64,000 nucleotides of DNA from Spirosoma fluviale (lineage in GTDB: Bacteria > Bacteroidota > Bacteroidia > Cytophagales > Spirosomataceae). The notes under the pieces were generated by a model that worked only from the letters and a program-made list of their open reading frames with translations, was not told where the DNA came from and did no database searches. The stretch is from contig NZ_OCNH01000001.1 of NCBI RefSeq assembly GCF_900230225.1, positions 1,798,001 to 1,862,000 of the forward strand, written 5' to 3'. This document shows, piece after piece, positions 7,743-16,560 of this stretch (its first letter is position 1; each line of letters opens with the position of its first letter). The position numbers and the translations under genes are program-made.

Positions 7743-8711
7743 ATGCTGACAAACAAAACTCCCTGGATCGTCCTGCTTCTGCTCTGGATGATCGGCTCTA
7801 CCTGGTGGCATGTATGTAAAATCAAGCAGCTATGCGGTAACGTCCCGCAATCGGTTGCTGCACCAACTAATCTCTCTCCCGATAGTCTATCGGCCAGTGC
7901 TGAAGGGTACTCGATAGCGGATGGTGATCTTTTTCGACTGGATTTGCCGGGAAACTTCAGTTTTGCCAAATCGGGAGCTAATGCGAACATGAACACCCTG
8001 GGAGGGTCGCTGGAAACAATGATTGCGTATTTAAAAGCCAATCCCGGTCGAAGCCTCGAAATTATTGGTTATTACTCGCCGAGTGAATCGAACTCTACCA
8101 CCTTTCCTAATCTGGGTCTGGCTCGGGCAGAGGGCATCCGGCAGTACCTTGTTCAGCAGGGCATACCGGCGGCTTCACTCACCACAAAAAGTGTAGAACA
8201 GGACTTACTGTTTCAGGCGGCCAAAGGCGATTCACTCTATGGAGGTCTTGATTTTGCTTTCAGCGGGGCTGAGCCAGCTGTGTCAACAGACACCACCACG
8301 GCACCGGCTGTTGTTAAGCTAACGGAGCCAACCACGGAAAAGGCACTGGCCGAAGCGGAGAAATTCACGTCAGTATTCAAGCCAATCGACCTTTACTTCC
8401 CATTGGCTCAGGCAAACTACCTCCAGACGGACGAAACAAAAAAATTCTTTGCCGAAGCCGCTGCCTACCTGGCTGGCCATAAAGACAAAAAACTCGTTCT
8501 AACCGGACATACCGATAATTCAGGTCCCGATGCAGTAAACATGCAGTTATCCCGGGATCGCGCTAATGACGTTAAGGCCAAATTGCGTAAAACCGGTATT
8601 GAGGCTAGCCAGATAGATGTTCGGGCTAAAGGAGAAACGGAACCGAAAGCGGATAACAACACCATTTCCGGTCGTAAGGCCAATCGACGCGTTACCGTAG
8701 TCGTTGAATGA
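7743..8711 (+). CDS. OmpA-family protein with N-terminal membrane anchor and two OmpA-like domains
   Basis: 322 residues. Residues 7-23 (PWIVLLLLWMIGSTWW) are a membrane anchor rather than an obvious cleavable signal. Residues about 55-150 resemble a degenerate OmpA domain (LEIIGYYSPSESNS, then LARAEGIRQYLVQQGI). Residues about 210-322 are a canonical OmpA C-terminal, peptidoglycan-binding domain: LVLTGHTDNSGPDAVNMQLS, RANDVKAKLRKTGI and GRKANRRVTVVVE, keeping the Asp and Arg used to bind diaminopimelate. A short acidic/Thr-rich linker joins the two. It is the first gene of a plus-strand cassette with two membrane HhH-like proteins 80-90 bp apart downstream, suggesting one operon. The start is the ATG before the hydrophobic stretch. 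Function in the cassette is not known; the anchored OmpA domain should face the periplasm and grip the cell wall. Confidence 0.85.
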   Translation: MLTNKTPWIVLLLLWMIGSTWWHVCKIKQLCGNVPQSVAAPTNLSPDSLSASAEGYSIADGDLFRLDLPGNFSFAKSGANANMNTLGGSLETMIAYLKANPGRSLEIIGYYSPSESNSTTFPNLGLARAEGIRQYLVQQGIPAASLTTKSVEQDLLFQAAKGDSLYGGLDFAFSGAEPAVSTDTTTAPAVVKLTEPTTEKALAEAEKFTSVFKPIDLYFPLAQANYLQTDETKKFFAEAAAYLAGHKDKKLVLTGHTDNSGPDAVNMQLSRDRANDVKAKLRKTGIEASQIDVRAKGETEPKADNNTISGRKANRRVTVVVE

Positions 8712-8793
8712 TACTCACCAAACGTTTTCGTTAATGGCGTTTCGGGTAGAACTCCAGCGCCGTAAACGTCCCAACTTTTTAACGCATACAATT

Positions 8794-9285
8794 ATGTTTG
8801 ACATGAATCCCCTTAACCTACCGGATGCGCAGTTGCAGCAGTTGATTATGCTGGTCGTAGCTGCTGTGTTGGGCTTTATTATAGGGTATGTTTCCCAGCG
8901 GAGTACCATTAGCGAACTCGAAGGGAGTCTTACCACAACAGAACGCGATCTTGACGATTGCTACCGAAAAACGCCCATAATCAGCGATACCAATGATGAG
9001 GAAACCATTGTCCTGAACCGTATCCGGACCCGTTCGAGCGAAATAAACTTCGGTCGGATAGGCATGGCATCCGCTGTTGATGCAGATGATCTTAAAATTA
9101 TCATTGGAATAGGTCCCTTTCTGGAGAAAAAACTCAATGCAATCGGAATTTATACATTCCGGCAGATTGCCAATTTTGCGCATGACGACATCGAGCAGGT
9201 TAACGACATCATCGAGTTTTTCCCAGGTCGTATAGAGCGGGATAACTGGGTTGGGCAAGCTGCGGAATTGGCAAATAAAAAATAA
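8794..9285 (+). CDS. Single-pass membrane protein with C-terminal helix-hairpin-helix-like domain (copy 1)
   Basis: 163 residues from the ATG at 8794. A longer frame reaches a TTG at 8704 inside the preceding stop region, but the added 30 residues are basic and unlike the paralogue, so I reject it. Residues about 12-33 (LQQLIMLVVAAVLGFIIGYV) form one membrane segment, followed by QRSTISELEGSL, a probable short coiled coil. The C-terminal 75 residues hold EINFGRIGMASAVDADDL, then IIGIGPFLEKKLNAIGIYTF and FFPGRIERDNW. The GIGPFLEKKL stretch is a helix-hairpin-helix turn of the kind also found at the C-terminus of some NuoE proteins. Basic residues after the membrane segment suggest that the HhH domain is cytosolic. 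It shares architecture and high C-terminal identity with the next gene. Role unknown. Confidence 0.8.
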   Translation: MFDMNPLNLPDAQLQQLIMLVVAAVLGFIIGYVSQRSTISELEGSLTTTERDLDDCYRKTPIISDTNDEETIVLNRIRTRSSEINFGRIGMASAVDADDLKIIIGIGPFLEKKLNAIGIYTFRQIANFAHDDIEQVNDIIEFFPGRIERDNWVGQAAELANKK

Positions 9286-9369
9286 ATTTCTCAGCTCTGG
9301 CAGTTGGTAAAAGGGACACCGAGCTTTCTGCCGATGAGCTAATAAACCTACTTAAACAAAAATCCTGTT

Positions 9370-10071
9370 ATGTTTGGATTAGACCCCTTTAGCCAACCGG
9401 TGGCTATCATAGAAATCGTACTGCTGCTTATGTTTGCCGCCTTTATTGGCTGGCTAGTAGGCCGGATCGTACTTTCTGGCCGGGTAAACGCATTACGTTC
9501 CTCCATTGCCGAAAGCGAGGCAGAACTCGAAAGATGTCGGCAGGCGAAGCTGATGGACAATGTGAGTACGCCAGGTATACCGGAACCAAAACTAGCTGTA
9601 CCGCCGGTATTTGTTCATGCTGATCCACTGTTACCTGCGTTTACCAACGACGATACGCCAGAATTTATCGATGCCGATTCGGCCGTGTCAACGGTTAGTT
9701 CATCGCCCGTTGTACTGATTCCCGAAACCCCGCCCGTTGTTCCGAATGTGATCACCAAACCTGATAATTCGGAAGCCGCCGTCCTGAATCGTATCGCTGC
9801 CCGCGCCAGTGAAGTTAACTTCGACCGGATTGGTCGGGCCACGGCTACCGAATCGGATGACCTGAAGGATATTGTAGGCATAGGGCCGTTTCTTGAGCGT
9901 AAACTCCACAGTCTGGGCATCTACACCTTCAAACAGATCGCTAATTTCACGAAAGAAGACATCGATAAAGTAAATGAACTGATTGAGTTTTTCCCCGGCC
10001 GCATTGAGCGGGATGAGTGGGTTAAGCAGGCAAAGGCGTTTTACGAACGTAAGAGCGGAGCTGCCAACTAA
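9370..10071 (+). CDS. Single-pass membrane protein with C-terminal helix-hairpin-helix-like domain (copy 2)
   Basis: 233 residues, a paralogue of the preceding gene with a longer linker. It has a membrane segment at residues about 12-34 (IIEIVLLLMFAAFIGWLVG), a short charged helix (NALRSSIAESEAELERC), a Pro/Val-rich linker (about 60-135) and a C-terminal domain whose core VGIGPFLERKLHSLGIYTF and ELIEFFPGRIERDEWVKQAK match copy 1 almost residue for residue. Arg residues right after the membrane segment argue that the C-terminus is in the cytosol. It begins 84 bp after copy 1 and is followed by a strong terminator (10084-10130), so it closes the cassette. The HhH-like domain may bind DNA or another protein; which is unknown. 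Confidence 0.8.
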   Translation: MFGLDPFSQPVAIIEIVLLLMFAAFIGWLVGRIVLSGRVNALRSSIAESEAELERCRQAKLMDNVSTPGIPEPKLAVPPVFVHADPLLPAFTNDDTPEFIDADSAVSTVSSSPVVLIPETPPVVPNVITKPDNSEAAVLNRIAARASEVNFDRIGRATATESDDLKDIVGIGPFLERKLHSLGIYTFKQIANFTKEDIDKVNELIEFFPGRIERDEWVKQAKAFYERKSGAAN

Positions 10072-10083
10072 GTTTTTAATCAT

Positions 10084-10130
10084 ACGAAAGCCCTGCCAGA
10101 TTGTACGCTGGCAGGGCTTTCGTGTTTTTT
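10084..10130 (+). terminator. Rho-independent terminator of the OmpA/HhH cassette
   Basis: A perfect 16-bp stem (10084-10099 with 10108-10123, ACGAAAGCCCTGCCAG and its complement) with an 8-nt loop is followed by GTTTTTTG. It lies 12 bp after the stop of the second HhH gene and 18 bp before the stop of the convergent endonuclease III gene. Confidence 0.9.
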
Positions 10131-10140
10131 GTCTACGCCA

Positions 10141-10869
10141 TTACCCACCAGGCGGTTTCTTTCGGGTTGGTGTACTACTCAATGCCATCGTACCACCCGA
10201 CTGGTAAAAGTCGCACATGGTCTGCAAAACGCACTCCCTGCATTTTGGAAAGTACCAGGTGCAAATACGCTGGCCATGCCAGTAAAAATGTTTGTGGAAG
10301 TTGAACAGCACCAGCGCATCGGGTGGTAAGTAGGAGGGTAGCAGGGTGTGGGCTTTTTCGGCACTCACCTTTGGGCCTATCAGGCCAAGCCGTTGGGTAA
10401 CGCGGTGAACGTGGGTATCAACGGGCAGAACGGGTTTCTGAAATTTAAAAAGTAACAGAAGCGTAGCGGTTTTCATACCGATGCCTGGTAGTTTGGTAAG
10501 CCAGGCCATCGCTTCTTCGGTAGATAGTTTATCCAGAAAATCAATATTAGCCTGCCCTGTTTCCCGGAAAAGGTGGGTAAGCAGATTCTGTATGTAAGGG
10601 GCTTTGACTTCAGGGTAGTTTGCCGACCGGATGGCATCGATCAACTCTGGCAAGGGTGCATCCCGCACCTGCTCCCAGTTCGGGAATCGCTCGCGCATGG
10701 TTCGGTAAGCGGTAACTTCATTGGCGTGAGTCGTTCGATGCGAGAGAATAGTGCCAATTAGCTCATGCATCGGGTCGCTGTAGCCCTGAATAGGTTGAAT
10801 GCCATAGTGCTCATTTAACCGCTGGTGGGCATCGAGCGTTTTGTGAGCCAGATCGGGACTGGATTGCAT
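10141..10869 (-). CDS. nth: Endonuclease III (DNA glycosylase/AP lyase)
   Basis: 242 residues of the HhH-GPD superfamily, excising oxidised pyrimidines in base-excision repair. Visible landmarks are IGTILSHRTTHANEVTAY, the helix-hairpin-helix with catalytic Lys (LPGIGMKTATLLLLFKF, about 135-150), the catalytic Asp in LPVDTHVHRVTQRLGL, and the 4Fe-4S cluster ligands with classic C-x6-C-x2-C-x5-C spacing in CTWYFPKCRECVLQTMC near the C-terminus. Length is slightly above the usual 210-220 because of an N-terminal helix and a Pro/Lys-rich tail (RKKPPGG). Single cytosolic gene, convergent with the OmpA/HhH cassette. Confidence 0.92.
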   Translation of the reverse strand: MQSSPDLAHKTLDAHQRLNEHYGIQPIQGYSDPMHELIGTILSHRTTHANEVTAYRTMRERFPNWEQVRDAPLPELIDAIRSANYPEVKAPYIQNLLTHLFRETGQANIDFLDKLSTEEAMAWLTKLPGIGMKTATLLLLFKFQKPVLPVDTHVHRVTQRLGLIGPKVSAEKAHTLLPSYLPPDALVLFNFHKHFYWHGQRICTWYFPKCRECVLQTMCDFYQSGGTMALSSTPTRKKPPGG

Positions 10870-11002
10870 AAAAGGGCAGGAGGCAGGTGTTATCGTGCCA
10901 TTGACTATAACCCCGCCAATCCTGAAATGTTCCAGCCGACGTGAACTGTCATCTCACACTCCCGGAAGGGGGTAGGTAGTGAGGCCTATGCCCAAGGAGT
11001 AA

Positions 11003-11030
11003 TAGCCGACCCCACAAAGTGAGTCGGCTA
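11003..11030 (-). terminator. Hairpin downstream of the LytTR gene
   Basis: TAGCCGAC (11003-11010) and GTCGGCTA (11023-11030) form an 8-bp stem with a 12-nt loop, 64 bp past the LytTR stop on the minus strand. There is no good U tract, so termination is uncertain. Confidence 0.4.
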
Positions 11031-11093
11031 CTGGTTCTCATGACTACGTTCGTAATTGTAACTGAATAGGCAGATAAAATTAGGACGTTACCA

Positions 11094-11486
11094 TTAATTC
11101 AATGGTCTGTTGTTGGCTAACTGCCGACGAACCAAACTCCAGCGACGACGTGAAACTGGCAGGACTTCACCCGTAGTCAGATGAACAAGGCCACCTGTGT
11201 CTGTGCGTTCCAGCCGTTCCACGAAGTGCCGGTTAACAACACAGTTACGGTGGAGACGAATAAATAATTCAGTTGGTAGTTGGGGTGAATAGTATTTAAG
11301 TGTACGGGGCATGAGCATTCGTTTGCCGTCTGCCCAGTTCAACCAGCTATAATTAGCAACAGCCTGGAGATATACGAGGTCAGAAACTGAAAAGAGCTGA
11401 CGTCCTGTTTCACGTAGATAAAGTTTGAGGGGAGGCCACTCGGTTGGGGCCACTCGGTTTGAAAAAGAAAAAGTGGATATTGACAT
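11094..11486 (-). CDS. Stand-alone LytTR DNA-binding domain protein
   Basis: 130 residues, nearly all of it a LytTR domain: VSDLVYLQAVANYSWLNW (about 36-53), the strand KRMLMPRTLKYYSPQLP, then FIRLHRNCVVNRHFVERLER and LTTGEVLPVSRRRWSLVRRQ. LytTR domains bind direct repeats upstream of target genes, usually as output of AgrA/LytR response regulators. No receiver domain is present, so it is a one-piece regulator or relies on a partner. ATG at 11484-11486 follows a leader with no other start. It lies 239 bp downstream of the hybrid two-component gene on the same strand; joint transcription is possible but not shown. Confidence 0.85.
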   Translation of the reverse strand: MSISTFSFSNRVAPTEWPPLKLYLRETGRQLFSVSDLVYLQAVANYSWLNWADGKRMLMPRTLKYYSPQLPTELFIRLHRNCVVNRHFVERLERTDTGGLVHLTTGEVLPVSRRRWSLVRRQLANNRPLN

Positions 11487-11725
11487 ACGTGAGGGTATTA
11501 CTTGATCAGAGACTTTGAATTAATAAGTAACTGATGCAATACTAAAACCAATCCACGCTGAAGGCTTGCTGTTTCGTAACACAGCCTATAAAATTTGTAA
11601 CATCAATTAATAAAGTTTCTTTTTACGTGAGTTAATGCCTCATTTAAACAATATAGCCCATAGTTTTTACCGATTTCAAGGCATACAAGGGCATAATTTA
11701 CTTAGCTCCACTCCTGCTCAGAAAT

Positions 11726-14700
11726 TTATTTCGGCATCTCCTGCCGATGTTGCTCAACGTATTCCGAAGGGGTCAACTGGTAGTGTTCCTTAAAAACCTT
11801 AGAGAAATAGGCAGGGGTATCGAAGCCAACCCGATCGGCAACTTCGGATACTGAAGCACCGGTTATCAGCAATTCAGCCGCTCGTTTTAATCGTACAGCC
11901 CGAATCAGTTCAATCGGGCTTAAACCGGTCATCGCTTTGATTTTCCGGTTGAGGTGCATCCGGCTCATGCCAATGGCAGAGGCAAGTGGTTCTACGCCAA
12001 ACGTAGAGTCGTCGAGGTGAGATTCCAGAAGGGCATACACGCGGTTCATAAAGTCGTCTTCCGGTGCCTGACTGGCAAGTGGCAGGTACCCTTCCCGCAA
12101 TAACTGGCTTCGGAAGTAATGGCGGGCCTGCTGCTGCTGAGCCAGCCGGTTTCGGATGCGGGCGCGTAACTCATCGACCTGGAAGGGTTTGGCCAGGTAG
12201 TCGTCAGCACCGGCATTTAATCCTTCAAGTCGACTTTCGGCAGATACTTTCGCGGTTAGCAGCAGTATCGGGATGTGACTGGTTATCGGGTTATTTTTTA
12301 ATTGATAGCAAAGTTCATACCCATTGAGCTCGGGCATCAGAACATCGCTGATGATTAAGTCCGGGCCGTTCATGATGGCGGCTTCCAAACCCGCCTTTCC
12401 GTTATTTACCCGCAGTACCCGCCACTCCGTACTAAGTGTGGTCAGGATAAAGCTGGCAATGTCATCATCATCTTCCGCCAGTAAAATGTATGGCATCTTA
12501 TCGTCCTGACCATTTTGATGAACCGTAGCTCGCTGCTTGCCGGAGCTTAGTCCGGATTCATTGTCCTGGCCGTTATTGACCAGATCGGCGCGCGCCTGGC
12601 GGCAGGGTAACTCGACCGTAAAGGTAGTTCCCGCGTGCAGATCACTCTCTACCGAAATGGTACCTTTCATCAGTTCGACCAGTTCCTTTACGAGTGCCAA
12701 ACCAATTCCTGAACCACCCACAGATTGCTCAGTCATGGGATCGGCCTGGTAAAATCGGTTAAAAATATGCGGTAGCTGGTGTCTTGGAATGCCCGTACCG
12801 GTATTCTGAACCACCACTTTAATTAGATCGACCGGGGAGGATAAGGCCGTTTGGTTAGTTGGTGATACGTCTGTGAACACGTTTATTGAGCCGTTCTCAT
12901 TGGTAAATTTCAACGCATTCGATAACAGGTTCGTCAAGATTTTTTCGACTTTATCCGAATCGAACCAATAGTACGGTTGGTTAAAATGGTGCGTTTGTAA
13001 CAATTGAATGTGCTTGCGTTGTACCTCATCCGTAAACACCAGAACGGTACGGGTAATGAACTCCTGCAAATCGGCGGGCGCCGGGGTAAGGGTGAGGTTT
13101 CCGGCATCGAGTTTAGCCAGATCGAGTAATTCATTAATCAGGCGCAGAAGCCGATTGGCGTTTCGATAGATGAGCGAAAGGCGATTGTGAAATGGAGAAT
13201 CGGCCGAGTCGTGCAACACCTGCTCAAGTGGGGTTAGAATCAACGTCAGTGGCGTACGAAATTCGTGGGTTATATTGGCGAAAAAACGCGTTTTGACTTC
13301 GTCAAGGTGTTTTAAATGAATTGACTCCCGTTCCCGCAATTCAATAAGGCTCTTCATCCGGATACGATTAATGCGTACTCGCACGAAAAGAATAATAGCG
13401 CCCACGAGCAACAGTGCATAGCCAGTATATGCCCACCAGGTTGCCCAGATCGGGGGCTTGATCACAATGCGTAATGAATGCATATGCGGGCTCCAGATAC
13501 TCGACGTATTCGACGCATTGACAATCAATGTGTACGTATTAGGGGGGAGATTCGTGTAGGTAGCCGTCGCCTTATTACCGCTGTAGACCCAGTCGTTATC
13601 TAACCCGATTAATTTGTACCGGTATTGATTTTTGTGGGTTCGGTTAAACTCAAGGGCAGAAAAGTCAATAGACAGGAAGTTTTGCCAGTGGTCTAACGTT
13701 AGTTCGGTCAGTTCGTTTATATCCCGCTGAATTGGGGAGCCTGGTGTTGTGGCGTTTACCCATTGGTTATTGATGCGCAGGGCGGTAAGCGCAACCACGG
13801 GTTTTACGGGGTCTTCACTAACCCGGCGCGGATCGAAAGTTGTATACCCGCCGGTACCCCCAAAAATTAGTCGTCCGTCGGGCAGGGCAACATCATGAAA
13901 CTGCTTAAATTCCTCACCGGGCAGCCCATCGTCGGCCATATAGTTGCGAGCTTCCAGCGTTCGGGTGTCGAATCGACATAATCCCCGGTTGGTACTGAGC
14001 CATAAATGACCGTTGCGGTCGGCCCGTATCGCATAAATGACATTGTTCGACAAGGCCTGACCAACCGGGAATCGCTGAATTTTACCCGTTAATTTATCGA
14101 GTCGACACAAGCCTTCCCCAAAGGTACCAATCCATAGATGATTGTACTGAAGCGGGTCCTGAGCGAGACACAGGAGCGCATCGCCGGGTAAGTTTCGTTC
14201 AGTAGTGCCGCCACTGTGCCATTGGATAAGCCGCTTTACGGATAAATCGGCCCGCAGTAAGCCGTGGTTTTTCGTAGCCATGTAAACCCGGCCACCATCC
14301 ACGACCATTGCCGTAATAACATAAGGATGGTTTTTGGGCAGGGGTAGTGGAAAAGCCGTGAATGTTTCCTTATCGGGATTATGTCGAACCACGGCCCGGT
14401 TATGAGGACCCAGCAGGCCCCATAGTTCACCCTGGGCACCCGCCGAAAGAGCCGTAAACTGAAACTGCCCGTTTGGTAGCCAGTGCGGTTCTATCCCTGT
14501 TGGTTCAACCGGCGAAAATGTTTGTCGGTTAGGGTTGTAGCGGTAAGGTGCCATCTCCGGGCTGGTGATCCACAGGTTTTTCTGACGGTCAAACTGGTAC
14601 CGCATACCGGCAGATGATTGTTGACGTATCACTGCCGGAACCGCGCTGAGGGGTACATTAAACTGTTGGGTGAGCCAGTCGGTCTGGAAGTTTTGCGTGT

Positions 14701-15751
14701 AGGGCCACGTCTGAAACGGACGTTTATTAAGATCATATTTGATCACACCATCGCCATTCAGGCCGATCCAGAGCACATTCGTTCGATCAACCAGTAACGA
14801 AACAGCGGAAGACCGGCTGAGAGTGGCTGGCTGATTAATGAGCAGATTGAGCCCATTTTGGCCGCCTGTGTCGCCCATTAGTGAAACTAGCCCAGTCTGG
14901 TCTGTAAATCGGTTTTGGTTAATATAATCAGTGCCTCGGTAATCTTTGGCAAAAAGGGGTACGGCCGTTGGCAGACCGGGTACTGATACCACCTGCCGCA
15001 CCTGCCCGCTGGTGGGGTTAAAAATGGCAAAGCGGCCCGGAAATCCAAGTAACAGTTCACCAGTTGAGCGCTCATGTAGCGCAAAGACTTTATCCTGGGG
15101 TAGCCCCTGTGCCGAACGATAGACAGCAAATTGCCTTTGAGCCGGATTGAAACGAAATAAACCGTCGGATGCAGCCAGCCACAGTTGATTATGTGGGTCA
15201 AGAAGCAGGGCATGAAGTGTCCGTTGACTGCTATCGTTCTGGATCATCCAGTGCCGGTTCGAAACACTACCGTTTGCATTGAGCCGAAAAAAGCCGTTTG
15301 TTTGCGTGGCTACCCACACATTACCGGCATGGTCTGGCTGAATGCCAACGAGTTGGTCCCGCCCTAATGCCTGTTGAAAGGCAAGTGAGTTGGAAACCCG
15401 TTTGGTTTGTTCAGTTACCGGGTCAAAGCAATCGACGTTATTGTTTTCAGTGCGGACCCAGAGTTTCCCCTGCCGGTCGTCTTTGATCTCATAAATACTG
15501 CTGAACGACAGTGACCTGGCTTGTTGAGGGTCGTGGGTATATATTCGAAAATGGAGGCCATCGTATCGGCATAGGCCATCGCGAGTGGCCAGCCAGATGA
15601 ATCCTCTCTTATCCTGAATCAATGATTTGACGAATCCCTGTGGTAAACCGTTGCGGACAGTTAGGTATTCCGGTTCTGGAGATGCCCATAACGGCACGGA
15701 TAAACCAGGCAACAGTATCCAGAAAAATGCCCAATGGGTAAGCCAGCGCAT
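11726..15751 (-). CDS. Hybrid two-component system protein (Reg_prop, Y_Y_Y, kinase, receiver, AraC output)
   Basis: 1341 residues from ATG 15751; a GTG 14 codons upstream is possible, but the ATG directly precedes the signal/anchor segment MRWLTHWAFFWILLPGLSVP. A periplasmic sensor of about 750 residues is made of two-component propeller repeats (GFIWLATRDGLCRYDGLHF, GHLWLSTNRGLCRFD) and a Y_Y_Y domain (YRYKLIGLDNDWVYSG). A membrane segment (GYALLLVGAIILFVRV) precedes HisKA with FFANITHEFRTPLTLI (His at about 830), HATPase_c (VGGSGIGLALVKELVELM), a receiver (phosphoacceptor Asp in LIISDVLMPELNG, about 1135) and a C-terminal AraC HTH (IGMSRMHLNRKIKAMTGLSP). Such proteins sense oligosaccharides and switch on polysaccharide loci directly. 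The ligand is unknown and no SusCD pair is adjacent. Confidence 0.93.
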   Translation of the reverse strand: MRWLTHWAFFWILLPGLSVPLWASPEPEYLTVRNGLPQGFVKSLIQDKRGFIWLATRDGLCRYDGLHFRIYTHDPQQARSLSFSSIYEIKDDRQGKLWVRTENNNVDCFDPVTEQTKRVSNSLAFQQALGRDQLVGIQPDHAGNVWVATQTNGFFRLNANGSVSNRHWMIQNDSSQRTLHALLLDPHNQLWLAASDGLFRFNPAQRQFAVYRSAQGLPQDKVFALHERSTGELLLGFPGRFAIFNPTSGQVRQVVSVPGLPTAVPLFAKDYRGTDYINQNRFTDQTGLVSLMGDTGGQNGLNLLINQPATLSRSSAVSLLVDRTNVLWIGLNGDGVIKYDLNKRPFQTWPYTQNFQTDWLTQQFNVPLSAVPAVIRQQSSAGMRYQFDRQKNLWITSPEMAPYRYNPNRQTFSPVEPTGIEPHWLPNGQFQFTALSAGAQGELWGLLGPHNRAVVRHNPDKETFTAFPLPLPKNHPYVITAMVVDGGRVYMATKNHGLLRADLSVKRLIQWHSGGTTERNLPGDALLCLAQDPLQYNHLWIGTFGEGLCRLDKLTGKIQRFPVGQALSNNVIYAIRADRNGHLWLSTNRGLCRFDTRTLEARNYMADDGLPGEEFKQFHDVALPDGRLIFGGTGGYTTFDPRRVSEDPVKPVVALTALRINNQWVNATTPGSPIQRDINELTELTLDHWQNFLSIDFSALEFNRTHKNQYRYKLIGLDNDWVYSGNKATATYTNLPPNTYTLIVNASNTSSIWSPHMHSLRIVIKPPIWATWWAYTGYALLLVGAIILFVRVRINRIRMKSLIELRERESIHLKHLDEVKTRFFANITHEFRTPLTLILTPLEQVLHDSADSPFHNRLSLIYRNANRLLRLINELLDLAKLDAGNLTLTPAPADLQEFITRTVLVFTDEVQRKHIQLLQTHHFNQPYYWFDSDKVEKILTNLLSNALKFTNENGSINVFTDVSPTNQTALSSPVDLIKVVVQNTGTGIPRHQLPHIFNRFYQADPMTEQSVGGSGIGLALVKELVELMKGTISVESDLHAGTTFTVELPCRQARADLVNNGQDNESGLSSGKQRATVHQNGQDDKMPYILLAEDDDDIASFILTTLSTEWRVLRVNNGKAGLEAAIMNGPDLIISDVLMPELNGYELCYQLKNNPITSHIPILLLTAKVSAESRLEGLNAGADDYLAKPFQVDELRARIRNRLAQQQQARHYFRSQLLREGYLPLASQAPEDDFMNRVYALLESHLDDSTFGVEPLASAIGMSRMHLNRKIKAMTGLSPIELIRAVRLKRAAELLITGASVSEVADRVGFDTPAYFSKVFKEHYQLTPSEYVEQHRQEMPK

Positions 15752-15910
15752 AAGTAAAATTGAAAGTTGCTCAACGCAAGCGGTATTAATCACGGAATAA
15801 ATCAGCTGATTAACCCATTGAGCAGATATTTTTAACTTTAAAGTAATGAATTTTTATTGAAAGTAAATAAATGACGCCTAATTTCATTTATTTTTCTCCC
15901 TATATCTTCC

Positions 15911-16375
15911 ATGCGTATTCTGTTAAGTACTCCGGTTGAACAACCACTCCCTGCTGTTTGGGCTGGGTTCGACCGTTCACTTTTTAACCAGCTCAGCCCC
16001 CCGTTTCCCCCCGTTGATGTTATTCGATTTGATGGATGTTTACCGGGTGACGTTGTTCATTTACGATTAAATTTCCTCCTCTTTCGTCAGGACTGGATCA
16101 GTGATATTACGGACCAACAGACGAGTGACGAAGAGATTTTTTTCATCGATCAGGGTGTTAAGCTGCCTTTTTTCCTGTCCTACTGGCAACATCGTCATCG
16201 ACTGCAACGGTTACCCCAACCCGGAAACAACCAAACGCTCGTGATTGATGATATAACGTTCAAAACAGGTTTTTTACTTACCGACTATTTGTTTTATCCA
16301 TTACTCTGGCTTCAGTTCGTGTACCGAAAACCCATTTACAAACGCGTTTTCCGTACGCGCAAGCCACATAATTAA
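15911..16375 (+). CDS. SRPBCC-fold (START/Bet v1-like) protein
   Basis: 154 residues. The sequence MRILLSTPVEQPLPAVWAGF, then LFNQLSPPFPPVDVIRFDGC, PGDVVHLRLNFLLFRQDWIS and DQGVKLPFFLSYWQHRHRLQ fits a Bacteroidota family of ligand-binding SRPBCC proteins, whose beta-sheet and long helix enclose a hydrophobic pocket. The C-terminal stretch TDYLFYPLLWLQFVYRKPIY is the long helix. No signal peptide. It is divergent from the hybrid two-component gene with 159 bp between the starts and ends 185 bp before the dicarboxylate symporter. Ligand and role are unknown. Confidence 0.65.
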   Translation: MRILLSTPVEQPLPAVWAGFDRSLFNQLSPPFPPVDVIRFDGCLPGDVVHLRLNFLLFRQDWISDITDQQTSDEEIFFIDQGVKLPFFLSYWQHRHRLQRLPQPGNNQTLVIDDITFKTGFLLTDYLFYPLLWLQFVYRKPIYKRVFRTRKPHN

Positions 16376-16504
16376 ATTAAAATCAATCTATAGATTTAGG
16401 TGATTAGTATATAGTGGGTGTCAAATTTGCAAAAAAAGAGTCAGGCAACCCAAAATCTACGTTTTTAAGTCTTTCTATCCCTCAGGCAAGACGCGATGGA
16501 CTTT

Positions 16505-16532
16505 TTGAACTGCCCGGATTCTTTTACATTTG
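16505..16532 (+). promoter_or_regulatory. Bacteroidota-type promoter of the dicarboxylate symporter gene
   Basis: A -33 box TTG (16505-16507, within TTTTTG) is spaced 17 bp from an exact -7 box TACATTTG (16525-16532), fitting the TTG-N17-23-TAnnTTTG consensus of Bacteroidota sigma-A promoters. Transcription would start near 16539, about 22 bp before the ATG at 16561. Confidence 0.65.
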
Positions 16533-16560
16533 TCTACGAGGGGTCTTTTAATCTCACTTC

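Noticed and set aside
8704..8793. Longer N-terminus of the first HhH-like protein from a TTG start
   Set aside because: The extra 30 residues are basic and unlike the paralogue, and the ATG at 8794 directly precedes the membrane segment.
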